64,000 nucleotides of DNA from Flavobacteriales bacterium (GTDB taxonomy: Bacteria > Bacteroidota > Bacteroidia > Flavobacteriales_F > PHOS-HE28): contig JADKGB010000003.1 of the NCBI GenBank assembly GCA_016717225.1, positions 170,440 to 234,439 on the forward strand, read 5' to 3'. The notes under the pieces are model-generated. The model searched no databases. It was not told where the DNA came from and was given only the letters and a program-made list of their open reading frames with translations. The position numbers were made by a program, and so were the translations under genes. Below, in pieces: positions 29,092-39,669 of the stretch. How positions within the stretch are numbered: position 1 is the first letter of the stretch; each line of letters begins with the position of its first letter.

Positions 29092-32079
29092 GTGGGATCG
29101 AAGATCTGGCAGGCACCGCGAGCTAATTTCGCGGCCCCGTTCCCGGGTCCATACCGCCCGCCACCCCACTTGCCAGCCTCAATTTCCCCAAAAACCGCCC
29201 TGCCCGCCTCCAACCCCGGTCCAAACCCGGGGCCGGTTATTGCGCAGGAAGCCCTTCGCCGATCGCTCAAAGGCACTATCCGCGTGGAGGGTGCCCGGGT
29301 ACATAATCTCAAGAACATCACTGTAGAGATCCCCCGAGGCAAATTGGTGGTGATCACCGGCCTCAGTGGTAGCGGCAAGAGTTCACTAGCGTTCGACACG
29401 CTCTACGCTGAAGGGCAGCGTCGGTACGTGGAAAGCCTCAGCAGCTATGCCCGCCAGTTCATGGGTCGGTTGGAAAAGCCCGATGTCGACCGGATCACTG
29501 GCATAAGCCCGGCCATCGCCATTGAACAAAAGGTAATGACCAGTAACCCGCGAAGTACCGTGGGAACCACTACGGAGGTCTACGATCATCTGAAATTGCT
29601 TTTCGCCCGAGTAGGGCATACGATAAGCCCGCACAGTGGAAATGAAGTGAAGCGGGATACCATTGACGATGTGGTTGCCGGAGCGAACTCCTTCCCTACT
29701 GGCAGCAACATTCTATTGATGGCCCCGATCCATCTTCCCGCAGGGCGATCGATCCGTGAGCATCTCGACATCCTTCAGCAGCAAGGATATGCCCGCGTTT
29801 ACGATGCCGTTGAAGTGCAACGGATCGAAGACCTGCTGATCGAACCCTCGTTCCGCAAAGGCCCATGGCACCTGGTTGTTGACCGTATCACCGTGGAACC
29901 CGGTAATGAGGACACCGAAAGCCGCATTGCCGACGGAGCAGAAACGGCTTTCTTCGAGGGACAAGGTGAATGCGTGTTGTTGGGAGAAGGAGCGGTTGGC
30001 AAAGCCATACGCCGTGTTTTCAGTGATAAGTTCGAAATGGATGGCGTGCTCTTCGAGGAACCGTCACCGAACATGTTCAGTTTCAACGACCCGGTTGGGG
30101 CGTGCACCAAGTGCGAGGGCTATGGCAACATCATTGGGATCGACAACGATCTGGTGATCCCTGACAAAACACTGAGCGTCTACGATGACTGCGTGGCGTG
30201 CTGGCGCGGCGAGAAGTTGAGCGAATGGAAAGATGACTTCATCAAGACCAGCGCAGAACATGATTTCCCGATCCATCGCCCGTACCGCGAACTAACTGCC
30301 GAGCAACGCAAACTCCTTTGGAACGGCACCATGCCCGATGGCAAAAAGGCAAAGGGCGTGTACGGTATCGATGCGTTCTTCCAGTACTGCGAGGAAAAGA
30401 GCTACAAGATCCAGTACCGCGTACTCGCCAGCCGTTACCGCGGCAAGACCGTTTGTACCACGTGTGATGGTACCCGGCTAAAAAAGCGCGTGACCTATGT
30501 GAAGGTCGCCGGCCTTGATATCACTGAACTGGTGCATATGCCGATCGCCGAATGCTTGCGCTTCTTCGAGAACATCGAGTTGAGCGAACATGACCGAAAG
30601 ATCGCCGCCCGCCTGCTGAAAGAGATCACCAACCGATTGCGGTACCTCGTGGATGTTGGCGTTGGGTACCTAACGCTGGAGCGGCGAAGCAACACGTTGA
30701 GCGGTGGTGAAACTCAACGCATCGATCTGGCCACTTCGCTCGGCAGCAGCCTCGTGGGCTCGATGTACATCTTGGATGAACCAAGCATTGGCTTGCACTC
30801 CCGCGATACGCAGCGGCTCATTGTTGTGCTGAAACAATTACGTGATCTCGGCAATACGGTGATCGTTGTGGAACATGACGAAGAGGTGATGCGCGCTGCC
30901 GATCATATCATCGATATGGGCCCGATGGCCGGAACACTTGGTGGCGAAGTAGTCTTCAGTGGCGTGCATGACGATCTGATCAAGAGCGACAGCTTGACCG
31001 CCCGATACCTCACTGGTCGCGAGACGATCGAACGCCCAGCGCATCGGCGACATGTTCGTGACAAGATCACCGTGCAGGGCGCCCGGGAGAACAATCTGAA
31101 GAACATCGACGTGAGCTTTCCGCTGAACACACTTACCGTGGTTACGGGTGTGAGCGGTAGCGGCAAAACCACGTTGGTGAAACGCATCCTCTACCCTGCC
31201 CTGCGCCGCGAACTGGAAGGCTTCAGTGAGCGGCCGGGTGAGCATGCAGGACTTGTCGGGGACATTGGCCGGCTGCAGGCCGTGGAAATGGTGGACCAGA
31301 ACCCGATCGGGCGTTCATCGCGCAGCAACCCGGTAACGTACGTGAAGGCCTATGATGATATCCGACAGCTCTACAGCGAACAGGAGATCAGCAAGTTGCG
31401 AGGTTACAAGCCAGCCTTCTTCAGCTTCAACGTGGATGGTGGCCGGTGCGAAGTGTGCCAGGGCGAAGGCGAAGTGCATATCGAAATGCAGTTCATGGCG
31501 GATATCCGCTTGAAGTGCGATGCTTGTCACGGCAAACGCTTCAAGGAGGAGATCCTCGACGTGAAATTCGCCGACCTCGACGTATCGCAGATCCTAGACC
31601 TCACAGTGGATGATGCGATGTCCTTCTTCCGTGCGAACGTGGATAAGCACAAAGCAGTGAAGCATGTGATCGAGAAGATCCTTCCGCTTCAGGAAACGGG
31701 CCTTGGGTATGTGAAGCTGGGCCAGAGCAGCAGCACGCTCAGCGGCGGCGAAGCACAGCGCATCAAGCTCGCTTCGTTCCTTACCAAGGGCCAGGAAGCC
31801 AAGCCCACGCTTTTCATCTTCGATGAACCTACCACAGGCCTGCACTTCCACGACATCGCCAAACTCCTGAAGGCCTTGAACGCATTGATCTCCAACGGGC
31901 ACAGTGTGATCGTGATCGAACACAATACCGAAGTGATCCTCTGCGCCGATCACCTCATAGACCTTGGGCCTGAGGCTGGAGACGGTGGTGGTGAAGTTGT
32001 GTTCATTGGAACGCCGGAGGAATTGGTGGCGAAGAGCACGGGGCACACAGCAGATAGTTTGCGCGGGAGGTTTTCATAA
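29092..32079 (+). CDS. uvrA: Excinuclease ABC subunit A
   Basis: UvrA of nucleotide excision repair, 995 residues in the open frame against about 940 for the family. It has two ABC ATPase halves: first Walker A GLSGSGKSSLAFD with Q-loop region YVESLSSYARQF, second GVSGSGKTTLV; signatures LSGGETQRI and LSGGEAQRI; zinc-finger Cys pairs CTKCEGYG and CEVCQGEGEVH with CDACHGKR. The first conserved stretch is IRVEGARVHNLKNI. The upstream 60 residues are Pro/Ala-rich with a GC palindrome and no ATG; the frame opens with GTG at 29092. The true start is therefore uncertain, and a frameshift from an ATG at 29073 is possible. Confidence 0.93.
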   Translation: MGSKIWQAPRANFAAPFPGPYRPPPHLPASISPKTALPASNPGPNPGPVIAQEALRRSLKGTIRVEGARVHNLKNITVEIPRGKLVVITGLSGSGKSSLAFDTLYAEGQRRYVESLSSYARQFMGRLEKPDVDRITGISPAIAIEQKVMTSNPRSTVGTTTEVYDHLKLLFARVGHTISPHSGNEVKRDTIDDVVAGANSFPTGSNILLMAPIHLPAGRSIREHLDILQQQGYARVYDAVEVQRIEDLLIEPSFRKGPWHLVVDRITVEPGNEDTESRIADGAETAFFEGQGECVLLGEGAVGKAIRRVFSDKFEMDGVLFEEPSPNMFSFNDPVGACTKCEGYGNIIGIDNDLVIPDKTLSVYDDCVACWRGEKLSEWKDDFIKTSAEHDFPIHRPYRELTAEQRKLLWNGTMPDGKKAKGVYGIDAFFQYCEEKSYKIQYRVLASRYRGKTVCTTCDGTRLKKRVTYVKVAGLDITELVHMPIAECLRFFENIELSEHDRKIAARLLKEITNRLRYLVDVGVGYLTLERRSNTLSGGETQRIDLATSLGSSLVGSMYILDEPSIGLHSRDTQRLIVVLKQLRDLGNTVIVVEHDEEVMRAADHIIDMGPMAGTLGGEVVFSGVHDDLIKSDSLTARYLTGRETIERPAHRRHVRDKITVQGARENNLKNIDVSFPLNTLTVVTGVSGSGKTTLVKRILYPALRRELEGFSERPGEHAGLVGDIGRLQAVEMVDQNPIGRSSRSNPVTYVKAYDDIRQLYSEQEISKLRGYKPAFFSFNVDGGRCEVCQGEGEVHIEMQFMADIRLKCDACHGKRFKEEILDVKFADLDVSQILDLTVDDAMSFFRANVDKHKAVKHVIEKILPLQETGLGYVKLGQSSSTLSGGEAQRIKLASFLTKGQEAKPTLFIFDEPTTGLHFHDIAKLLKALNALISNGHSVIVIEHNTEVILCADHLIDLGPEAGDGGGEVVFIGTPEELVAKSTGHTADSLRGRFS
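29214..29232. repeat. GC palindrome in the uvrA N-terminal extension
   Basis: CCCCGG, 7-base loop TCCAAAC, CCGGGG. It encodes part of the odd NPGPNPGP stretch before conserved UvrA sequence begins. Similar palindromes lie in the GH38 and cupin genes. Confidence 0.45.
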
Positions 32080-32136
32080 AGCCTAGTTGCACTCCAAGCA
32101 AGAAAGTGCACAGTACTCACTGAAGCTCTCGCTAGG

Positions 32137-35100
32137 CTACCTCACCACCGTAACCGTACCCTTCTGCTCCTCCACCTGGTTTGCGCAGGCCGCTCTATAA
32201 CGCACGACGTAGAAGTACGTACCATCAGAAACGGCCCCACCATTGTCACGCCCATTCCACAGGGTGTTCAGCGTTGGCGAGTTGAATACCTCCTTACCGA
32301 AGCGGTTGAAGATCGTAACCGCCACTTCGGGATTTCCCCCGCTCTGTGGCTCGAATTGCTCGTTCAACCCGTCACCGTTCGGGCTGATCACATTTGGTAC
32401 AACAAGGCCTGCGCCGAGCGGATCAACTATCAATTGGGCGATGTCGCTGTAGGAACAGCCGTAGGTATCGATCACCGTGAACGGATAATCGCCTACAACG
32501 GAAACCGATATGCTCTGCGTGGTATCCCCTGCAGCCCACAAGTACGTTCCGTTGGAAACAGGTATGAAAAGAGCGGCACTCCTTCCTTCGCAACCATAAA
32601 CAGTTGTAGCCAATTCACCCGGCGATGGCGCAGCGAGAATATCAACCGTATCCGTTGCGATGCAATCACCGTTGAGGGCGCGAACCCAGTAGGTACCTGA
32701 TTCATCCACCACAATGGAATTCGTTGTTTCCAATGTGCTCCATTCAAATGCTTGCGCCGTGCCCGGTGCAAGTACAAGACTTCCACCAGGGCACAAGAAC
32801 TGATCGGGGCCCAATTCGATAGGCGGGGCCGATGTAACGAATACCGAAACCGGCACGGTGACCGAGCCGCCACACTGTGCATCAGAAACCGTGACCGTAT
32901 ACACGACAGAACTTTGGGGCGTTCCAATTGGCGTGCTGATGCTGGCATCATTGAGCGAGCCAGGAGGTGTCCAGGCATACAGGTAGTTCCCACTGCCTTG
33001 GAAAGCTTGTACTTGCAGTTGGGTGGTTTGTCCCTGGCAAATGGAATCCGGCGTGGCGAACGTGGTAGCCACGAGGGCTTCAACAACCACTACGGTTACC
33101 GTATCCGACCGACTGCAGCCGATCTGGTTGCTCACAGTAACGATGTACGTGGTGGTTTCCGTCGGTGATGCGAACGGAGACTGCAGCGTTGTGGCTGACA
33201 ATGACCCATCATTCGGCGTCCATTGCCACGTGTAGCTTCCGTTCTCAACAGGGTCGGCGTCCAATTGAACGGATATATTATTCCCGCAGAGCGCCGTGTC
33301 GTTCGTAAGGTCCAACGAGAAGATCGGCGCAACGACAACCTCTACACTATCCACGTAGGGGCAACCCGTTTGCGTATCCGTCATCTGCACGGTGAACATT
33401 TGGGTAGCTCCTGGTGTGGAAAGAGGGTCAGCGATCGTCGGGTTATCAAGCGATAGACCGGGTGTCCAGCTGAAGTTGATGCCGCTGATGTCATCCGCAG
33501 CGATGGCCACATCATCCAGCACCCAATTGTCCTGCCCCAAGCCACTGTTCAACAATTGGCGCCAGCGGAACTGTGTATTCGGTGACTGTCCACCGGCTGG
33601 AATGTCAAGCACCACGGTACCGAAATCCGGGAATTGAGCGTCCGAATAATTCGCCATGATGGTCCAACTGCTCCCGTTGATCGAGTATTCCACCAGGATG
33701 TTCTCACCCGGGTCCACATCATCGCAGGGCGCAACTCCGTTCGCAAGCTTCAGGGCAAAGCGCAACGATCCACCAGCGCTAACATCCAATGGTATTGTTC
33801 GAGCAACCCGTGGACCAGCATCATTGAATCGTAGCGCGTTCCCGTTCACGGCGCCACACAAATTATTCGATGCACCGCCTTGGACCAGCTCCCACAAAGG
33901 ACCAATGCCGCCATCGAAATCATCTTCTCCGATGATCTGCCGAACAGCGACGTTCAACTGTGATTGCCCGCCAACGCAAATAACCTCTGGTTCGCCCGTG
34001 GCCTGAACACCCAACACATCGCCATCCGTTACTGTAACGAAGACGCTATCTTCTGTTGCCGAACACCCGCTCAACGACGTTACATCCACGTGGTACCAAC
34101 CACTGTGCGAAGGAATAAGGATGGGATCCTGCACGTTGTCGTTGGACAGCCCCGCATCGGGGTTCCAATCGTAGTTGAAGGTGCCGTTCGGATCCAGTTC
34201 GAGGTCGATCAGGAGAGGTGTGTAGGCGCAAACACTGGTCAGCGGAGCGATGTTGGTCTCTGGCGGCTCCACCAGCTCCACGCTGAAGAAGAACTGCGTG
34301 AGACAATCGCTCAAATTGCTGCTACCGGAGAGAATGTAGACATCGCTCGCGCTTGGTTGGAACGTATAACTAAGCCCTTCGAAAAGAGTGTCCAGCGGGT
34401 TTGATTGGGTTGTCCAAACCGGGTTGAAGATCTGCTCCGAGCTGGAAAGGGTGATGAAGTCCGTGGTGTCGAGAATACAGAACGCCGTGTCGAACGCAAG
34501 TGTTGGAATGGTTCTGAACGAGCCTACGGAATACGCATATGTTTCATAGTTCGGACCGGTACCATAGACGTAGCCTACGAGTCCGTTGACACAACTGATC
34601 CGGTGGCTTCCCTGGGTCAACGGCAACCGTCCGAAAACCTTGTCCGTACAGGAAGGGAAAGGTTCGAATTGTGAAGGCGGAACCGAACTGCCATCGAGCA
34701 CCACGGATGTATTATCGTTCGCGTCGATCACCACATTGATGTACTGTGCGGTGATATTCCCGCTGACCACGGTGGCGAACGTGATGTCATCGATCTCTTG
34801 CTCTTCAGCGTTCAGGATCAGCAGCGCAGGGTCAGAAAAACCGCCCGCGCAATTGCTCCCCTGCATGAACTGGGAGACGCTGAAAGGAAGATTTCCTGAG
34901 AAACAATGGGGTTCAGCACTGTTGTTCACCTCCACGAACTGTCCTGCGTTCAAGCTGATCGGCGCACCATTATCCACTGTGACAGAGGTTCCATCCTGGT
35001 CTGCGAGTACCCGATAGGTGTACCCATTGCTGTCTTGCCAGGGAACGCTGTAATAACTCAGACCCCAATAGGGTACTGGTAGGTTCTGCTCATAAATGTG

Positions 35101-35816
35101 ATCGCAAGCCGCACAATCAAGAGGTATATACGTACAGACAGCCCCACTGAAAAGTGCGAATGGTCGGCAAGAGCCGCTCTGTGGAGTGCCTTTCACGGTA
35201 GTACCGGTCAGGTCTTCCTCGCCCAGCCCGGATTGCACTTGATAACTCTCCCCCTCGTCCAGCTGCACCAGGAATGGAACTCCGGCGATCTGCCCACCAA
35301 AGGTTGTGCGGCTGGCACGATCTCCACTTCGGTGTCATCGGCGGTCGCTACGATGAGCAACTCGGACGGCAATCCCCCGAGCCCTTTGTACGTCTGCACT
35401 CGATAGCTTGTACCGAGGGAACCAGTAGGGTAGATCACCGCAGCGTCGGCTGTAGCGGTTTCGAAATTGAGCGCGTACACCGCCACAGTATCTTCAGTTT
35501 CGATCAATACGCTCCGGCTATCGATCAACTCACTGCCAACGTGCATGTTGCTCAGCGGAACTTCCAATTGCGTTACGCTGTTGGCCGCTACGTTGAAATC
35601 CTGGCTCCATCCGGTCAACGGTGAACGCATTGTGCCGAACGTATTCGCGTCACTGCTCACATAGACATACAGGTGCGATCCCGTACTTCCGCTATAATTC
35701 TGCATGAAACCGAACCAGAATTCCCTGCCTCGCGTGGGTATCAGTTGCTGAGCATTGCCAACAACCAGAAGAAGCAAGGAACAAGAGAGCAGCGCAGTTC
35801 GCAACTGGAGTCGCAT
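32137..35816 (-). CDS. Large IgGFc-binding-like T9SS type B surface protein, frameshifted
   Basis: About 1,226 residues. Signal peptide MRLQLRTALLSCSLLLLVVG, then an IgGFc-binding N-terminal domain starting GREFWFGFMQNY, followed by several Ig/PKD-like domains rich in W-T/S-P-x and C-pair motifs (SYTWQWTPNDGSL, YVDSVEVVV), and a C-terminal type B domain: NVISPNGDGLNEQFEP, TIFNRFGKEVF, WNGRDNGG, GTYFYVVRYR. The N- and C-terminal pieces are in different frames and meet near 35312-35318. The name IgGFc-binding refers to the domain family only; the ligand in a Bacteroidota surface adhesin is unknown. Confidence 0.85.
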
Positions 35817-35931
35817 GTGATCAAGGGTTGGTTCGAGCGTTTGCAAGGGCCTGAAGATAGGCGCACTTCGCCACAGTCCTCCAGCCCATAGGGGACGCAC
35901 AACAAGGCCTCGGCGTTGCACCGGAACCGGA

Positions 35932-37785
35932 TCACCTGAACTGCAGGTCGTACAACTTCTTGTAGGCGCCTTCCTTGGCAAGCAGTTCCTGGTGAGAACC
36001 CTGTTCGATAATGCGACCAGCGTCGATCACCATGATCCGGTCGGCCTTCTGCACCGTGCTCAACCGATGCGCGATAACGATGCTGGTTCGGCCTTTGGTG
36101 ATCTTCTCCGTGGCTTCGGTGATCAGCTGCTCACTGAGACTATCCACGCTACTGGTGGCTTCGTCCAACACAAGCACGTTCGGTTCGTGCACGTATGCCC
36201 GAATGAATGCCAGTAATTGTCGTTGGCCTGTGCTGAGCACGCTGCCCCGCTCACGCACTTCGGTATCATAGCCCTGCGGAAGCGTTTGAATGAAGCTGTG
36301 CGCGCCAACGGCTTTCGCGGCTTCGATCACTTCTGCACGTGTGATGCGCTCATCATTGAGCGTAATGTTGTTGAGCACGGTATCACTGAACAGAAAAACG
36401 TCCTGGAGCACAACTCCCACGCTCCTGCGAAGTTCATCCAATTTGTATTCACGAATGTCATGCCCATCGATGAGGACGCGACCACTTTGGAACTCGTAGG
36501 CGCGGCTAAGCACATTCACCATGCTGCTCTTACCACTTCCGGTGGCGCCGACCAAGGCGATCATTTCCCCGGCCTTCGCGGTGAAACTGATATCATCCAA
36601 AACCGGCGATCCTTCTTCATACGCGAACGAAACCCGTTCGAAGATGATGTCACCTCGTAAGCCAGCGGTGCTTCGGGATCCTGTGTCAACGATACTCATT
36701 TCCGTGTCGAGCAACTTGAAAATGCGCTCGCTGCCCACCATGCCCATCTGCAACGTATTGAACCGATCGGCCAATTGCCGGATAGGCCTGAACAGCATGT
36801 TGATGAAGGTGATGAACATGACCAGTTCACCGTAGGTCGCGAATCCTGTAAGCACATCGCCAATGCCCCAGTAAATGAGCGCTGCCAAGGCTATCGCACT
36901 GAGGATCTCAACCAACGGAAAGAAGATACTGTAGGCTAGAACGCTCCGGATGTGCGCTTCGCGATGTTCCTTGTTGATGGCTTGGAATTTCTTGTACTCC
37001 TGCCGCTCCCTTCCGAACAATTGCACGATGCTCATGCCCTGAATGTGCTCCTGAACGAAAGCGTTCAGCCGGGCCACTTGGGTTCGTACGTCCTGGAAAC
37101 TTTTTGCGATGCTGTTCTTGAAAATATTCGTGGACCACAGGAGGATCGGTATCGGGAGCATGCTCCACAGCGCCAGCTTCCAGTTGATGAGGAACATGGC
37201 GATCACAATGGCCACAAGTTTCAGAATATCGCCCATGATCATGAGCAGGCCCTGGGAGAATATGTCCTCCACGGTTTCGATGTCGCTGACCACGCGTGTG
37301 ACCAATGTGCCGATCGGTGTGCGATCGAAGTAGCGGAGCTTGAACCCGATCACTCGTTCGTACAGCTTCTGCCGAAGGTCGAACGTAACATTCAGGCCCA
37401 GGCGACTGGTCCAATAGCCTTGGAAGAACTGCACTGCGCCTTCAACCACCAATAGAACCACCACCAGAACAAAAAGGAGCAGCAACAACTCATACGCACC
37501 GTGTGAATGCACCCATCCTTGAAGGCCACCGATCGCGCGTTGCACCATGTTCGGGCCATTGTAATCCACGGTATGTGGGATCGTATCATCGATGACCTCC
37601 TGCTGGTGCACCGTCTCCACCATGTATCCGGACAGGATGGGCCTTATGACACCCAACAGGGACAGTACGATCGTTAGTGCGAAACAGCTCCAGAACAACC
37701 CGCGATAAGGGCGAACGAACTCCATCACTCGGCTGAAGAGCCGACGATCGAACGCTTTGCCTTGGGCTTTAGGTGCTTCGCTCAT
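35932..37785 (-). CDS. ABC transporter, fused permease and ATPase (MsbA-like)
   Basis: 617 residues, half-transporter. About six N-terminal membrane helices precede the ATPase with Walker A GATGSGKSSMVN, Q-loop VLQDVFLFSD, signature VLSTGQRQLLAF (Thr in place of the first Gly of LSGGQ), Walker B NVLVLDEATSSVDS and H-loop VIAHRLSTV. It acts as a dimer and exports a lipid, peptide or drug; MsbA-like lipid export is one possibility. It overlaps the truA stop by ATGA and probably shares its transcript. Confidence 0.92.
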   Translation of the reverse strand: MSEAPKAQGKAFDRRLFSRVMEFVRPYRGLFWSCFALTIVLSLLGVIRPILSGYMVETVHQQEVIDDTIPHTVDYNGPNMVQRAIGGLQGWVHSHGAYELLLLLFVLVVVLLVVEGAVQFFQGYWTSRLGLNVTFDLRQKLYERVIGFKLRYFDRTPIGTLVTRVVSDIETVEDIFSQGLLMIMGDILKLVAIVIAMFLINWKLALWSMLPIPILLWSTNIFKNSIAKSFQDVRTQVARLNAFVQEHIQGMSIVQLFGRERQEYKKFQAINKEHREAHIRSVLAYSIFFPLVEILSAIALAALIYWGIGDVLTGFATYGELVMFITFINMLFRPIRQLADRFNTLQMGMVGSERIFKLLDTEMSIVDTGSRSTAGLRGDIIFERVSFAYEEGSPVLDDISFTAKAGEMIALVGATGSGKSSMVNVLSRAYEFQSGRVLIDGHDIREYKLDELRRSVGVVLQDVFLFSDTVLNNITLNDERITRAEVIEAAKAVGAHSFIQTLPQGYDTEVRERGSVLSTGQRQLLAFIRAYVHEPNVLVLDEATSSVDSLSEQLITEATEKITKGRTSIVIAHRLSTVQKADRIMVIDAGRIIEQGSHQELLAKEGAYKKLYDLQFR

Positions 37786-38597
37786 GGTCGTTCCTGCGGA
37801 ATTGGGTCGTGTACTTCCGAAGGCGATCCTTCTGGAACCGTTCGCGGAATGAACGGATACACCACGTCGGCCAAATAAAGTCCCCGCGCCGAAGCACTTC
37901 GCCCTGCCATGCCACGGTCACGCGCATCCAACACCACCTGCATGTGCGACGGTGGTTGCAAGCCACGACCAATGTTCACGCAAGTACCCACGATCGCGCG
38001 CACCATGTTCCGCAGGAAACGATCCGCACGGATGGTGAACTGGTATCCGATCGGTGTGCTCTCCCAATGCGCCAACCGGACGTCGCAGATCGCTGTGCGA
38101 TTGTCGCTGCCCGTTCGTTGGAAACTCGTGAAATCCTGTTTGCCGATCAAGCACGCGCACGCCTCGTTCATGGCATCCACCAACAATGGCGGCTTCAACA
38201 AATGCGATCTATTGGTGAGGAAAGGATCCTTGTGCCGATGGATCCGGTAGATATAGCCGCGCTCTGTGGCACCGAACCGCGCGTGTGCATCGTCGGCTGC
38301 TGAAATGATCCGCTTCACAGCAATGCTTTCCGGCAGTATCCCGTTCAAACTGTGCAGGAAGCGATCGCCCAAAGGCTTGTCACTGGGTCCGTCGAAATGC
38401 AGAAAGTACTTGGACGCGTGAACGCCGGTATCTGTCCGTCCGCATCCAACCACGACCACTTTCTCCTGGTGCAGAGCGAATCGCAATGCACGCTCCACTT
38501 CAGCCTGCACACTGGGCGCATTTGGTTGGATCTGCCAGCCGCGAAAGGGTGTGCCGTCATATGCGATCTCCAGGAAGTAGCGCGGTTTGATCTCCAC
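37782..38597 (-). CDS. truA: tRNA pseudouridine(38-40) synthase TruA
   Basis: 271 residues. The catalytic Asp is in GCGRTDTGVHA; YDGTPFRGWQIQP and FRFNHLNGILP-like segments and the C-terminal RADRFLRNMVRAIVG motif are complete. It makes pseudouridine at positions 38-40 of the anticodon arm. The start overlaps nothing upstream; its stop overlaps the ABC transporter start. A 14-base motif shared with the mpl upstream region lies 28 bases before the ATG. Confidence 0.95.
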   Translation of the reverse strand: MEIKPRYFLEIAYDGTPFRGWQIQPNAPSVQAEVERALRFALHQEKVVVVGCGRTDTGVHASKYFLHFDGPSDKPLGDRFLHSLNGILPESIAVKRIISAADDAHARFGATERGYIYRIHRHKDPFLTNRSHLLKPPLLVDAMNEACACLIGKQDFTSFQRTGSDNRTAICDVRLAHWESTPIGYQFTIRADRFLRNMVRAIVGTCVNIGRGLQPPSHMQVVLDARDRGMAGRSASARGLYLADVVYPFIPRTVPEGSPSEVHDPIPQERP

Positions 38598-39161
38598 TCG
38601 TGCATGTGCTCAGGGCATATGCGAACATGTGCCCATGGCGGGGCGCGAAAGTAGACCTAGCGTTTAGCGCGTGAGTTGAACAGGTTCAATTGTGGTGCCT
38701 TGGGGGGGGGATGAAGCGTCTGGGGGAAAAAATTGGGGTGCCAGACGTACCATGGTCGGAACAACAACTGCCAGTTCAGGTGAATACGAGGTCTCCTTCC
38801 AGGAAGCAACGAAGAGGTGTAGTACTCCCAAAGGCGGTATCTCCTACGTGAGGCGAAGCACAAGACCCTTGTTGTCCCGGGGGTGTGTATGTCCCGTCCA
38901 AGCCAGGTAAGACGCCAACAACCGTGATTAGACCTATTGCATTTGGGATCGAGCCTACCCCATTCAGCGTCAGGAGAGGTCGGTTGGGCGGAAAAGTGGT
39001 TCCAAATGGTGTGATTGAGGGTCTTGCAAGCAAGCGGCCTCATTGGGAAGACGTATCGTTTTGCGCCTCACAGATAAACGTGTTCAGTAACAACAGGGGA
39101 AAAACATGTTTTCGCATGATGATGTGAAGGTAGACGGGATCACGATCATCTTCGCTGCCCC
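38598..39161. other. Long intergenic stretch without a recognised gene
   Basis: The longest minus-strand frame (38776-39033, 85 codons) is Pro/Thr-rich and has no motif, and a plus-strand frame at 38885-39127 looks equally random. The interval includes a run of nine G at 38702-38710 and other G-rich runs near 38731-38735. I see no RNA gene. Confidence 0.5.
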
Positions 39162-39665
39162 TTGAAACGCATCGGCCTCCTCTCCGACACCCACGGCTGG
39201 CTCGATCCGCGTATACGTGAGCACTTTGCTGCGTGCGACGAGATCTGGCACGCTGGGGATATAGGCGGTTTGCACGTGACCGATGAACTCTCCAAGTGGA
39301 AACCGCTTCGGGCCGTGTACGGCAATATCGATGATGCCGCTGCCCGGAAAACCCATCCTGAGCACCAACGCTTCACGTTGGACGAGGTGAATGTCTGGAT
39401 CACGCACATCGGCGGCAGGCCACCCGGTTATGATCGAAATGTGATAAGCGAATTACGTGCGAACCCTCCCACCCTGTTCATCTGCGGCCACTCACATATC
39501 TGCATGGTGAAGTTCGACGACCGATTGAAGACCTTGTACATGAATCCAGGTGCTGCGGGCAAGCATGGCTTTCATCACGTTAGGACGGTGCTGCGATTCA
39601 CGCTCGAGAACGGTAAGATCAAGGACTTGGAGGTAGTGGAATTGGGAGCACGGGCGACCGTCTAG
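39162..39665 (+). CDS. YfcE/MJ0936-family metallophosphoesterase
   Basis: 167 residues. Metal ligands are clear: LLSDTHGW (D-x-H), WHAGDIGG (GDxxx), YGNIDDA (GNxD), and CGHSH. Members are small phosphodiesterases acting on cyclic or linear phosphodiesters; the substrate here is unknown. The start codon is TTG at 39162, supported by the conserved MKRIGLLSDTHG beginning, and the message would be almost leaderless. It converges with the DUF4293 gene, 4 bases apart. Confidence 0.9.
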   Translation: MKRIGLLSDTHGWLDPRIREHFAACDEIWHAGDIGGLHVTDELSKWKPLRAVYGNIDDAAARKTHPEHQRFTLDEVNVWITHIGGRPPGYDRNVISELRANPPTLFICGHSHICMVKFDDRLKTLYMNPGAAGKHGFHHVRTVLRFTLENGKIKDLEVVELGARATV

Positions 39666-39669
39666 TGTG

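Noticed and set aside
38776..39033. 85-codon minus-strand frame in the long gap
   Set aside because: Pro/Thr-rich without a domain; a plus-strand frame of similar quality overlaps it, so neither is convincing.
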